DNA of 64,000 nucleotides from Podarcis raffonei. Taxonomy: Eukaryota > Chordata > Lepidosauria > Squamata > Lacertidae. The position numbers and the translations under genes are program-made. This document shows positions 12,778 to 23,890 of the stretch, piece after piece; the first letter of the stretch is position 1; each line of letters begins with the position of its first letter. The stretch lies in the NCBI RefSeq assembly GCF_027172205.1, contig NC_070614.1, positions 33,594,001 through 33,658,000 of the forward strand, written 5' to 3'. Below the pieces are notes generated by a model. The model made no database searches. It saw nothing but the letters and a program-made list of their open reading frames with translations, and had not been told where the DNA came from.

Positions 12778-14304
12778 GCATCTATGGATTTGTTGAATGT
12801 GTAATTTTAAGTAATGAAGTTTATGAGAAGAAAGCAAAACACATAGAAATACCCATTTATATTTCCCTGGTACTGTATTCTTTTTCTCACAATAAATGTA
12901 TCCCACATTCTATTGTACATTTGAGTTTGTTGAAATACTATCTGTCATTGAGTATTGCACTTAAAACTGGAAGTAGGAAAAGGGTTATGTAAGAAACAGT
13001 ATTGGGGTGATGGTGATACACATGCTTGGGATATTTGTGGATAAATTATTTTACACTTCATAAATCATAGGACAAATAAGAATAGCCAAGAAAAAGGTGA
13101 AGAAATGGGCGGAATGGCTGACATGGCTGTATCTTAAACAGCAAACCACACCCCCATCAAGCCGCCCGGTTGGGTGCTTACCTGTGGGCGTGGTGTGCCA
13201 GCCAGGTGAGTGGGGCAGGAGCATAATGCCCCCTGTGTGACTCAGAAATCACGTCCCGCCCACAACACCTCCCCTCCGGGAGGAGGAGAGGCCTTGTGTA
13301 GCAATATATTTTCTTTCCAATAGAGATTGTGCAGCAAGATAATGTCTTCCATCATAGCCAAGGGAAGCAACTGCCATACAATTTTTCTGGCACAGCAATG
13401 GTACTCCAAGGCACAGAGGAAATCCATTCAGTACAATGGCAGAACACCTGCTTGCCTGAGTGCAAAGACAAAATACAAATGTACCCATCATCTGCCTGCA
13501 AAGGTTTTTCCTTATTGGCAGAGCCAGTATGTGTCCAGCAACTAACATTGGTATCCAAGAAGATATGAACCTTTCCTCAGTAGTTAAGAATTTTAATTTT
13601 CAAGTTAGAGCATAATGGAAATTAATAGAAAATCAGTATTGTCCCACATAATATTCATAACATTCTACACTTAGTCAAGACAATCCTCAGTATTCTAAGG
13701 CAAGACCCAGAAGGAACCAAACCACACAGTGTTTTCACTGGATGCCTCCCTGGTGCCCCTTTACCCCATTGCACAAACAAAATGCACTCCACACAGGGAA
13801 CTTCCTAATGTCACAGACAGTCCAGCAACCATGGCTTGTATGTATGGACTAAATGACCTCTCCACACAAGTTGGAAATGCCAAATGCCCAAAGACAAGCA
13901 GCATGTATAACATGCAGGATGGTGTTTGGGTTCATTATTGTGTGTGTCTACTCCCTATACACACTCTGGTAGTGGCAAATGTGTGAGCACACACCTATTA
14001 TATTATGTCTGCTTTTTGCCCTTTGCTTGCCCTCATGTATCAGTAGTTATGTCAGAACAAATTTACAATATAACACACACACATATCAAGATATGGACAG
14101 AATGTGTCTATATCAGGCACATTGTGGAGAATATGAATATGCCATCTCTGACTCCATCATATGCCTTGACTCTTTTTCTTACTAGTGTACATATCACATT
14201 TCCCCCACTAACTTACAGTAAGCTCTAATTTACAGGTTTTGTTTTGCTGGAAGTGGTATCATCCCTAAGACAACACTCTGGAGACATTGATTTAAACCAT
14301 GTGG
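12778..14304. other. Intergenic spacer V2R-2 to V2R-3
   Basis: After the V2R-2 poly(A) signal the spacer is AT-rich with no exon-like frame. A GC-rich patch at about 13140-13275 (GCCGCCCGGTTGGGTGCTTA, then GTGGGCGTGGTGTGCC) resembles the one at 8.7-9.0 kb. Open frames at 13.24-13.57 kb run on both strands over the same bases and carry no domain I recognise. Confidence 0.5.
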
Positions 14305-14362
14305 TTATCTCAGATTATTATGATTCATCTTCAGTCTTGCCAAAAGCTAACGTAGTTTGGAA
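14305..14362 (+). promoter_or_regulatory. Shared 5' block upstream of V2R-3
   Basis: GGTTATCTCAGATTATTATG is followed by ATTCATCTTCAG and TTGCCAAAAGC, about 200 bp before the V2R-3 ATG. It aligns with the blocks upstream of four other first exons, but its last part (the GTGGATTTGT core) is more diverged here. A TATAAAATA follows at about 14369 and could be a TATA box. Confidence 0.35.
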
Positions 14363-14557
14363 CCTTGTATAAAATAGACCATGTTTGCTGAGAACTGGAA
14401 TAGGGAGGTTTCAAGAGGAAGAACTATACCAATCTATACTTTGGCAATTTCAACTTATGAAAAGAATATGGATCCAATGAAGGAAGCATTTCTTAAATGA
14501 ACTGCTGGTAGGCAGAAAACTGAATTCTAGGTCAAGATTTGCCCAGTGGTGACAGCA

Positions 14558-17500
14558 ATGTCTGTGTGGTTCCTCTTCCTTTTTCTGTGGTTACAACTAC
14601 CTTCGGCTGAGGGAAAGCAAGAAACTGTTTGTGCTGTGGCTGATCCTTTCCAGTTCCCATTTGAGTATAATCAGAAAGGTGACCAAATCATCGGAGAGAT
14701 AACATCTCAGCTTGGCTTTGTATTTGATGAGTTGTCTTTCAGTGAGCACCCTAAAACCAAGTCGGTTTATGAACTTCTGTAAGTATTTCCTCCCCTCCAT
14801 TATATGGTCTAGGTCAAATAATATCCCATAAAACGGCACATTCAGAAATCAGTATGTACCTATAAAAGCATATTTTTGCAATTGTTTCAACGTGATATTC
14901 TTAATTGTTATCATTTTACCCTTTGTCCAGTGGGTGTATGCTGATGCACACGGGCTTCATGCAGGAGGTGGCTACGTTCCTCATGCAGCAGCACACAATG
15001 GAAAATGTTAAGTGCTTCCCTCTTGAGCAACCCATGACCCATATTTTGGACACCATGAGGACTGAGCACTGGGATTGTTCCACAATCAACAAAGGGAAAA
15101 TATATAGATATTGATGCAGACAATACCTGGCTCATGAATGAAACAACCAGGTCCTTGGGCTCATGCCACCTGCTGGCAATTCATGTGACCACACGCTTTC
15201 TTAGGGGCAGACCTACACTCATAATTCACAAAATGAATTAATTTACAAGTATGCCTTGTGACATTTTAGAACAATATATGTAATATTGTTCTAACAGCAT
15301 TAAACAAGTCATTGTTGATCCAGCCTAGGGCTCACAGACCAGCCTCGCACCTCAGCAGGATTCATTGTTCCCCTCTTTGCCTCATCTCAGAGTTGTTCCG
15401 CCTGGCCTTTGGCTTGGAATCAATTTGATTCCCTCCCCCTCCTCTTTTTTTCCTTCCCCCTCCTATGATGAGGCTGCATTTTAATTTTTTAATGTTGCAT
15501 TTCAATCTTGTTTTTAAGTTGTATTCATTCAACTTGTTTTTATTATTGATTGTTAGCTGCCCTGAGCCTGGCCTTGGTTGGGGAGGGTGGGGTATAAATA
15601 AATTGTTGTTGTTGTTTTTATCAGTCTTACATATGCTGTAAACCTTTATTTAGGGCTATCTCGAAGAAATATCAGCATATACTGTCCTTGGTATTTGCTG
15701 TGAAGGAGATCAATGAGAATGCAAAGATCCTACCAAATGTCACCCTGGGCTTTCACATCTATGACAGCTATACAAATGCAAGAATGACTCACCAGAACAC
15801 CTTGAAACTTCTGTCCACCACAGAAAGGATTTTTCCCAACTTCAAATGTGACAAGAAAAAGAATCTGATAGCGGTTATTGGAGGACTTGACTCCGACATT
15901 TCCCTTCACATGGCTATTCTCTTAGGCATATACAAGATCCCACAGGTAGACTGAGAGTGTAGTTCATGAAGTTTTTATGACTACAATGCTGAAAATCATT
16001 CTATTCCCTCAGAATATTGTTTCTTTTTTGTTCTCTCTGTCTGAAAGTGACCAAAAGTGAAATGTTAGGTTTTACTAATTTGTCAAAAAGCTATCCATGT
16101 TGGTGAGAATAATTCACTTTTAACGCTTCTCTGCATTGTTTTATCTTGAGGTCAGTATGATGTTTGAAAATGGCAATATTCTCTAAAGTGTTTTGTTCCT
16201 CTTTATAATCTGCAAAGTTGATGCAAGAGTATGCATAAACCTCCATGTGGATAATGCATAGAGTTATGTTGTTTAGGTGCCCACCTCAGTATGATAATCT
16301 ATGCATAAGGTCAAATTCAGCACACATGCCCAAGAGTCTGATATGACTGAAAAAACACAATTCACATCAGGTATGTTTTCTATCAGGGTGCAGGACAGAA
16401 TCCAGGCAGCAAGGAACCCCACTTATCAATTCTTCTTGTTGTTATTTACTCACCCTTCAACCTAAGGTCCCAGGGTGGATTGTAACATTAAAACACAATT
16501 TTAAAAACACTCTAAAACAAATTACAATCACAGATCACAAACACAGACCGATGCTATGAGCAAGCTTTACACCCTGTGTGATACAGGAAGGTTACCTAAG
16601 AGAACCTCTCACACTCCCTTCATAGTCCAACTGCAACACAACATTGCAGTGCTGCAAATGCGTCTTACCCTCCAGTAATTACTGTCACCAGTCTCCCACT
16701 TACTCCTACAGCCGAGATGGGAGGGGACCTGGGCGTCACTAAAGGAATTCCTTTTTGAGCTTCCCTTATGAGTTACTCAGGGTGTTGAAGCAGCTCACAC
16801 TCTCTCTGAGTCTCTCCAAGACATCAGAAGAGTGTGCTGGTCACTTACCACTCCAGTCCTAAACAATTCCAGTAAACTGGTTGTCAAGCATTTGGGCACA
16901 CAGAGGTTCTTAAACCCTGAGACTGGCAATCACAGGCATCTCAGCAGTCAAATTAAACCCAGGGGGAAATAAACCACAGCACTGTGGCTCTAAAACTGGA
17001 CTAATCCTAACCTTTTCAACAAAAGTTGTCCTGGTCTACTCACCTATAGGCAGTTTCATAAAAAGTCCAATCTGTAACTCTGCTGTTGAGGGGGAACCTG
17101 GATCCTTGGTTCTGAAAAGGGAACAAGGCTACAAGAGCAGCTCAGATGTAGGTGGGGAAAAAATAACCTACAAACAAGGTGGGTCATCCCAAAATTCCTA
17201 CTTGCCTGCAAAGCAACCAACAAACCCAACAGAGATGGGGGGAGGGAGGAGGTGCTCCTGACAGAAGAAGAACCATTAGCTAGGGCAGACCACCTAATGC
17301 ACAAGCATGCATGTGATACAGGAGTATCATGCATACTTCTTCTTTAGGCCTGAACAGCCTACAAATCTGTCCTCCATGCTGTTAGCAAGGTGAACAGGGC
17401 AGCAGACAACACCCTCTGGTGTAAGATCACCTTAGACCCGCATACACAGATATTAGAATGTTGGTGTATGGTTTATTCCATTTTTAGTTTATGGTGGTTT

Positions 17501-20500
17501 AATTTATTAATGTTAATTCATTTTGTCAATACTTTGATTGTTTTATCTTTCTTATAAACCACTTTGAATATTTGTGTTTACAGTCAAGTGGTGTATAACT
17601 TTTCTGAAATAAAATAAAATAATTTTTTCCCCTGAATATTAGGTGGTCTACTTAGAATAAAATATAAATAAATGCTATTTGGAATTAATTATGAACTGCT
17701 GTTTTCCCCTACTCTCAGATTGCCAGTTGTGTATTAGCTCCAGTGATGAGACTTGGACCCCAGTTCCCTTCTTTCTACCGCATGGTCCCCAATGAAGCAT
17801 ATCAATATAAAGGGATTGTCTACCTACTTCTGCATTTCCACTGGATTTGGGTAGGGATTGTTGCATCAGGTGATGACAATGGGGAAATTTTTGTGCAAAC
17901 CTTGATGCCAATGCTTTCCCAACATGGTATCTGTACAGCCTTCATTGAAAAAACACCCTCCATATCTCAAACTGCAGAGAACTTGGGTTCATTAGGACTA
18001 TTCCGGGCCAAGTCATTTTCTATGACCATCTCAAAAATCAAAGTTTTGGTTGTATGTGCAGAACCACAGACCATGACAGCTTTAATATGGATGATATATT
18101 TCTTTTCATTATTAGAAGGTGCCACTGAAACTTCTATGGGTAAAGTGTGGATTATGACTGCCCACTGGGATTTCTCATTAGAAACTATGCACAGGGCTTC
18201 CGATATCCAAGTCTTTAATGGTGCCTTGTCTTTTGTAATATACTCCAAGGAAGTTCTGGGGTTTACACAATTTCTGCAGAACCTACATCCTGATTCCGAC
18301 AAAGGAGATGGTTTTATCAGAATCTTCTGGCAACAGGCATTCAACTGTTTATTTCCTGATTCTAATGAGCACAGGGAAGAGGCTGATTCTTGTACTGGAC
18401 AAGAGAGTCTCAAGAGCCTCCCTGGAACTTTGTTTGAAATGAGCATGACAGGCCAAAGTTACAGCATCTATAATGCAGCCCAGGCCATAGCATATACCTT
18501 ACACAGGTTAAATCTATTCAGGATAAAACATGGAGCAATGGTCAATGGAAGACTAGATCCTCAAAATTTGCAACCTTGGCAGGTAAGAGTGGACATTCAA
18601 AGCCACCTTCTTGTCAGACAAAAATACACAGCATAGTAACAAACAAATGAAATATCCCTCCCACAGTTTAAAAGGCCATAGATTCTCATGGGTTGGAACC
18701 AAGGGCCATCTAGCCTAGGGTTCTGTTGAAATAGCGGGCAGATACCTATGAGAAGCCAACAAGCAGTACTTAAGCAGGACATAACACTCTTCCATTTGCT
18801 AACCAAGGTGCTGACACTCAACAGCAGCATTCTTGCAATATTCAGCCATAGTGAATAAAAGCCAATGACAGCCCATAGATTTATCTAAAAATCACCTAAA
18901 GCTGTCTATGTTTCTTTCTTTTCATGTTTCTTTGACTATTCCTAGAGAGTAGTACTCAGAGGATTTTCTGCTAAGACAAAGATTGGATAGCCAGAAGTTA
19001 GTAGTTATATTCAATGCTCTGCACTTTGTGTGCTTCTCGTACTGCATCCTTACAGTCTACTGCCCAACTTTGGTACATTAGTTTCTGCACCATTTCTATG
19101 GAAACATATTTTCTACTGTAACTGCAACATAATTTTCTTCCTAGCGGTGGCCACTTTTTATTGTAAACAAAATACCGTATTTTTCGCTCTATAGGACACA
19201 CTTTCCCCCTCCAAAAATGAAGGGGAAATGTGTGTGTGTCCTTTGGAGTGAATGCAGGCTTTTGCAGGCTTTTGCACGCAACCTCGCTCCCACTCCCGGA
19301 CCCGTTCTGGGGGCTGGGGTCGGGGGAAGCTCTGGCTTCCCCAACCCCCAGCCTGGCAAGCTCCAGGAGCGAAGGCGAGGTTGCGCGGAACCTCACCTTC
19401 GCTCCCGGAGCTTGCTGCTATCCACAAGCCTTCTGAGCCATTCTGGTGGCTGGGGTCGGGGGAAGCTCGGGCTTCCCCCGCCCTCAGCCCGGCAAACTCC
19501 GGGAGCGAAAGCGAGGTTGTGCACAACCTCGCCTTCCTCCCGGACCTATTCCAGAGGCTGGGGTCGGGGGAAGCTCCAGCCCCACGGCTAAAAAGGAAGC
19601 CAAGACAGCTAGCTAAAAAGGAAGCCAAGACAGCCAAAGCCACGTGCAGCCTCTCCTGGCTGGAGAGGTTGTGCGTGGCTAAAGATGGATCCCGCTGGCT
19701 GTCTTGGCTTCTTTGCTCTTTGGGGCTGAGAGGGGGAAATAATTTTCTTTCTTTATTTCCCCCCCAAAAATCTAGGTGCGCCCTATGGTCCGGTGCTCCC
19801 TGTAGAGCGAAAAATACGGTACTCTGCTGTTTGTATTGTTTTTTACTCTTCTTTACTGTGATTATTATGAAATGATTGTTTTCCTCTTTCAAAATAGGAA
19901 AATATGTTTTCCACTTTCATCTTTTTGCAAAACTTATATTTAATTCTTCTAATTTAGCTTAACCTTTTCTTGAAAAGCATCTCATTTAACAACAGTGGGG
20001 GTGATACTGTTTCTTTTGATGAGAATGGTGAATTAGCATCTGGATACGATATTGTAAATTGGGTGATTTTCCCAAATCACTCCTTTTTCAAGGTGAAGGT
20101 AGGAATGATGGACCCATGGGCATCACCAGACCAGGAATTCAGAGTGAACGAGAAGGCCATCACATGGCACAGCACATTTAATCAGGTGGGATTATATGTT
20201 TACATACCTACATATAAATGTCTACACTCCACTAGTTCCGAGAAACTTTGGTGCTTATGTATAGAAGCTGTGACCCATAATCTCAGATGCTTATCCTAGT
20301 GTATGAAGGGAGGGTGTGGAGCAGAGATCTGTGTTATTATGCATGGAACCAGAAACAGCCCCTTAAATTTCAAAATAAACCCACCATTCAACAGTCTGTC
20401 CATCCCCATTTCCCCAGTGGAACAAGACCAGTTTTGAACTTGTTGCTAAAGACACCTTAAGCATTTAGATTACCATCAAGGGAATGATTCATTTGACTCC

Positions 20501-21824
20501 TAGTTTTGATTTCATACTGATCCCCCCTTCTTCATTTAACAACATGGGGAAATGTTTTCAAAGCGGGAATCTATGCATAGCCCTCTTGTGATCTATGGGG
20601 CATCCTTGGCTGTTTTCTTCACAAAACAATTTAGTAAAAATAATTTACAGGACAAATGAGACAAAATAATTCTCTTTTTTTGAATAGGCGCTTCCCCTTG
20701 CCAGGTGTAATGACCACTGCCATCCTGGCTACAGCAGAAAAAAGAAAGAGGGAAAGCCATTTTGTTGCTATGATTGTGCTCCATGTCCAGAAGGGATGAT
20801 TTCAGACAAAAATGGTAGGAGATGTACTGCTACCATTTTCCATAGCAAGAACTCAGTTCACCAGTACATACAGTTTGCATAACTCCAAAAATTAGTTTAA
20901 TTCATTTGCTTGTTTATTTCAGACATGATTACTTGCTTCAAGTGCCCAGAAGATCGCTTTCCAAACAAGGAACAAGATCAATGCATCCCTAGGCTCCTGA
21001 ATTTCCTCTCTTTCTCAGAGCCTTTCGGTATCACTTTATCTCTCTTGGCTCTGTCTTTTTCTTTGATCACTGCTTTTGTGCTCAGAGTCTTCACTAAGTA
21101 TCAAGACACTCCCATTGTCAAGGCCAACAATCGGGACCTCACCTATGCTCTGCTCATCTGCCTATTGTTCTGCTTCCTCTGCTGCTTCCTATTCCTTGGC
21201 TGGCCTCACACAGTGACCTGCTATTTAAGACAAACAGTTTTTGGAGTCATCTTCACTGTGGCTCTTTCAAGCATATTGGCAAAAACTGTCACTGTGGTTT
21301 TAGCATTTGCAGTCACCAAACCAGGATCCAGGATGGTGAAATGGGTTGGGAAACAAATTTCCCACTTCATTCTTTTTGGTTGCTCCTTTGTTCAAGTCTG
21401 TATTTGTACTGTATGGCTAAGTACTGCTCCTCCCTTCCCAAATTTTGATATGCACTGCCTGGCAGAAGAAATAATAGCAGAATGCAATGAAGGGTCAGTT
21501 TTTATGTTCTATTGTGTCTTGGGGTACTTGGGATTTCTGGCCACGGTCAGCTTCACTGTGGCATTTCTGGCCAGGAAGTTGCCAGACAGCTTCAATGAGG
21601 CCAAGTTCATCACTTTCAGCATGTTGGTGTTTTGTAGCGTTTGGTTGTCCTTTGTGCCCTCTTACCTGAGCACAAAGGGGAAATACATGGTGGCTGTGGA
21701 GATCTTCTCTATCTTGGCTTCCAGTGCTGGGTTGCTGGGTTGCATATTTGCCCCTAAATGCTACATAATAATTCTGAGGCCTCATTTGAACACTAAGGAC
21801 CAATTAACCTGGAGAAAATATTAA
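14558..21824 (+). CDS. V2R-3: complete vomeronasal type-2 receptor gene
   Basis: Coding exons: 14558-14778, 15654-15945, 17719-18582, 19958-20185, 20688-20814, 20923-21824. All junctions are GT-AG, the frame is open, and the product is 877 residues. The start is the ATG at 14558, because the longer frame begins with GTG. The signal peptide is [19 protein letters not shown]. The ligand-binding domain runs over residues about 60-535, with [20 protein letters not shown] and [19 protein letters not shown]. The Cys-rich linker contains [16 protein letters not shown]. The seven helices end in CYIIILRP. It is the closest relative of V2R-2 and V2R-4 here. Intron 1 holds a CR1/L2-type LINE tail (about 15300-15617). 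Intron 2 holds low-complexity and LINE-tail sequence near 17480-17640. Intron 3 holds a terminal-inverted-repeat element (19173-19821). Intron 5 is only 108 bp. The nearest AATAAA is about 510 bp past the stop. Confidence 0.9.
15300..15617 (+). mobile_element. CR1/L2-type LINE 3' tail
   Basis: The stretch with TGTTCCGCCTGGCCTTTGGC, then GCTGCCCTGAGCCTGGCC, GGGGTATAAATAAA and a (TTG)n end has the layout of a CR1/L2 LINE 3' UTR. No coding part remains. It lies in intron 1 of V2R-3. Confidence 0.65.
17465..17625 (+). mobile_element. LINE 3'-tail fragment
   Basis: TTATAAACCACTTTGAATAT, then CAAGTGGTGTATAAC and an AAATAAAATAAAATAA end resemble the tail of a CR1/L2-like LINE. It lies in intron 2 of V2R-3, shortly before exon 3. 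Confidence 0.5.
18660..18830. repeat. Dispersed-repeat fragment, family unassigned
   Basis: The words GGGTTGGAACCAAGGGCCAT, CTAGCCTAGGGTTCTG and CTATGAGAAGCCAACAAGCA match, from memory, a repeat common in squamate genomes. It lies in intron 3 of V2R-3. I could not assign a class. Confidence 0.35.
19173..19821. mobile_element. Non-autonomous DNA transposon with 17-bp TIRs
   Basis: It begins TACCGTATTTTTCGCTC (19173-19189) and ends with the exact reverse complement GAGCGAAAAATACGGTA (19805-19821). Just inside each end there is more imperfect inverted similarity around ATAGGACACAC and GTGCGCCCTATGG. The interior is GC-rich. It contains about three diverged tandem units built on GGCTGGGGTCGGGGGAAGCT (from about 19313, 19448 and 19555). 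There is no transposase. The superfamily cannot be told without the target duplication. A second family member is at 52211-52629. The long antisense frame across the element is a composition artefact. Confidence 0.75.
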
Positions 21825-23619
21825 GAATCTAATCATTTTTAAATTTTATATGATCTTAAAATGGTGGTATTTATTAAAGAATATTATTACTAAAATATAT
21901 AATTTACTCCTTTGTTTTTCCCAAATAGTATTTTCCGCACACTTAGCTAGGGCTAAGTGTTTAGAATGTGGTGCAAAACTCTTTACTTCTATGATTCAGT
22001 GCTTTCTTCATTCTCCTGTTTATTTGGGCTTCTGAAACTGTATCTGTCATGAAAAGTTTATCTATGATGGGTGTAGACGTTCCCCCATTGACTAGTCATT
22101 TATGTGACTTCCACTGAAGCAAAACCTCATGTGTCCCCTCAACTACCTATGATAGTTTAATTTTGTAGAAATGTGATGGCTTTGTATTGTATTTGCAAAA
22201 CATGAGGGTCAGAATACTGGACTGCCACATGGCCAAAAATCATTTTGAAGGACCTACTTTTGCCATGAGTATAGTGAATGATAGTGAACCTGTCAGAAAG
22301 TGAATGTACTGTGACACAGTTTCTATCTTTTATAATAAAATATTGTGTTAAGGATATGCAATGCAAGAGAGTTTTTGTAATTTTTAAAAGTTATGTTAGT
22401 TTGTAAATGTAATGAATACAAAAATATTTATTTGTTTATTTGTGCCTGATTACTACAATGCATCAATATACATGAAACTTCTATTCCAAATAAGCAGGTT
22501 CTTTGCCTCTGTCCTGGAGTTCCTCTATGCTTTTGCACTTCTCTCTCTGAGCTCTTTTGAGAGCTCATGTTACTTGTCTCACTAACTTAAAGTGAGATCT
22601 GATATTATTTTCCAGGCATGGAAAACATTTTACATCTCTCTTACTCTACATACTCTGCTTTGCTTTATTCGATCCTCAGATAGCACAGAATGTCATCACT
22701 GCCCCCCACCAACTACTTGAAACTTCTGGAAAAACTTTCTTTTTCTAGGCATTTCTCAATTAACTATAATTTTTCCCCCATCCCTGGCCCCGTATTGTAC
22801 ATCTCAGATGCCAAAGCTCCATAGATGCTCATGCAGAATGACCTACTTGATTGTGGTAAGAATGTTGAAGAATTATATTTGTTACAATTAAATCCGTAAC
22901 TGTCATTCATATGTTCGAACCCACTAATTTCAGATTTGACCTTTTCACTTTGTGACACACCCTGAACACCAATTGGTCACATTGATCATATGCTCACTGG
23001 AAGACTGAATACTGAATAAGCCTTTACAGGAAAATTAATAGCTTGATCTCAAGTATCATGGATGTTCTCATACTAGTTTAAGTTTTTCATTTGGCTTGAA
23101 ACCAACAGCAGTTTTATCTCAACCTCATAGTATACTGGGAAGAAGAAGGGGAGACCAAAGGGGGAGATCTATCTTGGGCAGGGTGCCTGAAGGTTGGCTG
23201 GGAGAGATACCTTGCACTCCAATGATGCACTGCTGTGGGGAACAAGTTCCTCTTGAAACTACCATGCTGTAAAATTAGGACTCCATGCAGATTGAAGGTT
23301 TAAATATCTGACTAAATTATATTTCTTAAAGTTACGACAGTCTCTGCCACATCTTCAATTGTTCAAAGGAGCACAAACCCCAGGAGAATGCCTGCACTCC
23401 TTTGGGGAAATTCACATCCTAAATAGACAGTACCCTGCCCTACTTCCATCCCATGGGCCCTAGTCATCTCTTGTCACTTTTGTCTCATATCCCTACTGAG
23501 TGCACATGCAACATTTGTCCCACATATGGTACACTGAGATGTGATAACTTGTCTTCTGTTCCTGAAAATTATGCTGGTATAGGAATTTACTCTGGAAAAA
23601 TTACATTGGACCCTGTCAT
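21825..23619. other. Intergenic spacer V2R-3 to V2R-4
   Basis: This is AT-rich DNA with no exon, repeat family or RNA gene that I can support. An AATAAA at 22333-22338 could be a distal poly(A) signal for V2R-3. Confidence 0.5.
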
Positions 23620-23676
23620 TTATACTAAATTACTATGACTCCTCCTGTACTTCAGCAAACTCCCCATGGATTTGTC
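23620..23676 (+). promoter_or_regulatory. Shared 5' block upstream of V2R-4
   Basis: TACTAAATTACTATGACTCC is followed by CAGCAAACTCC and CCATGGATTTGTCAAG, ending about 215 bp before the V2R-4 ATG. It aligns with the blocks at 4267, 14305, 33701 and 44974 and keeps the ATGGATTTGT core. Confidence 0.4.
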
Positions 23677-23890
23677 AAGCTACAGTGGTAATCAAAAACA
23701 ATCTGAAACCCATATAGATTATACCTTTGTACAGAGGTCAATGACAGGAAGAACTATGCCAGTCTAATTGACAAGTTCACCTTATCAAAAGAATCTGGAG
23801 CCACAGAAGAAAGACTGTGACAACATAGTGGAAGGTTCATAGCAGACAGAAAACACAATTCTTGGTCGATATTTACCCTAAGAGAAAATA

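Noticed and set aside
19158-19892. Long minus-strand open frame (244 codons) with proline/serine-rich repeats
   Set aside because: It reads across the GC-rich tandem core and both ends of a TIR transposon. Frames are open on both strands, as expected from composition.
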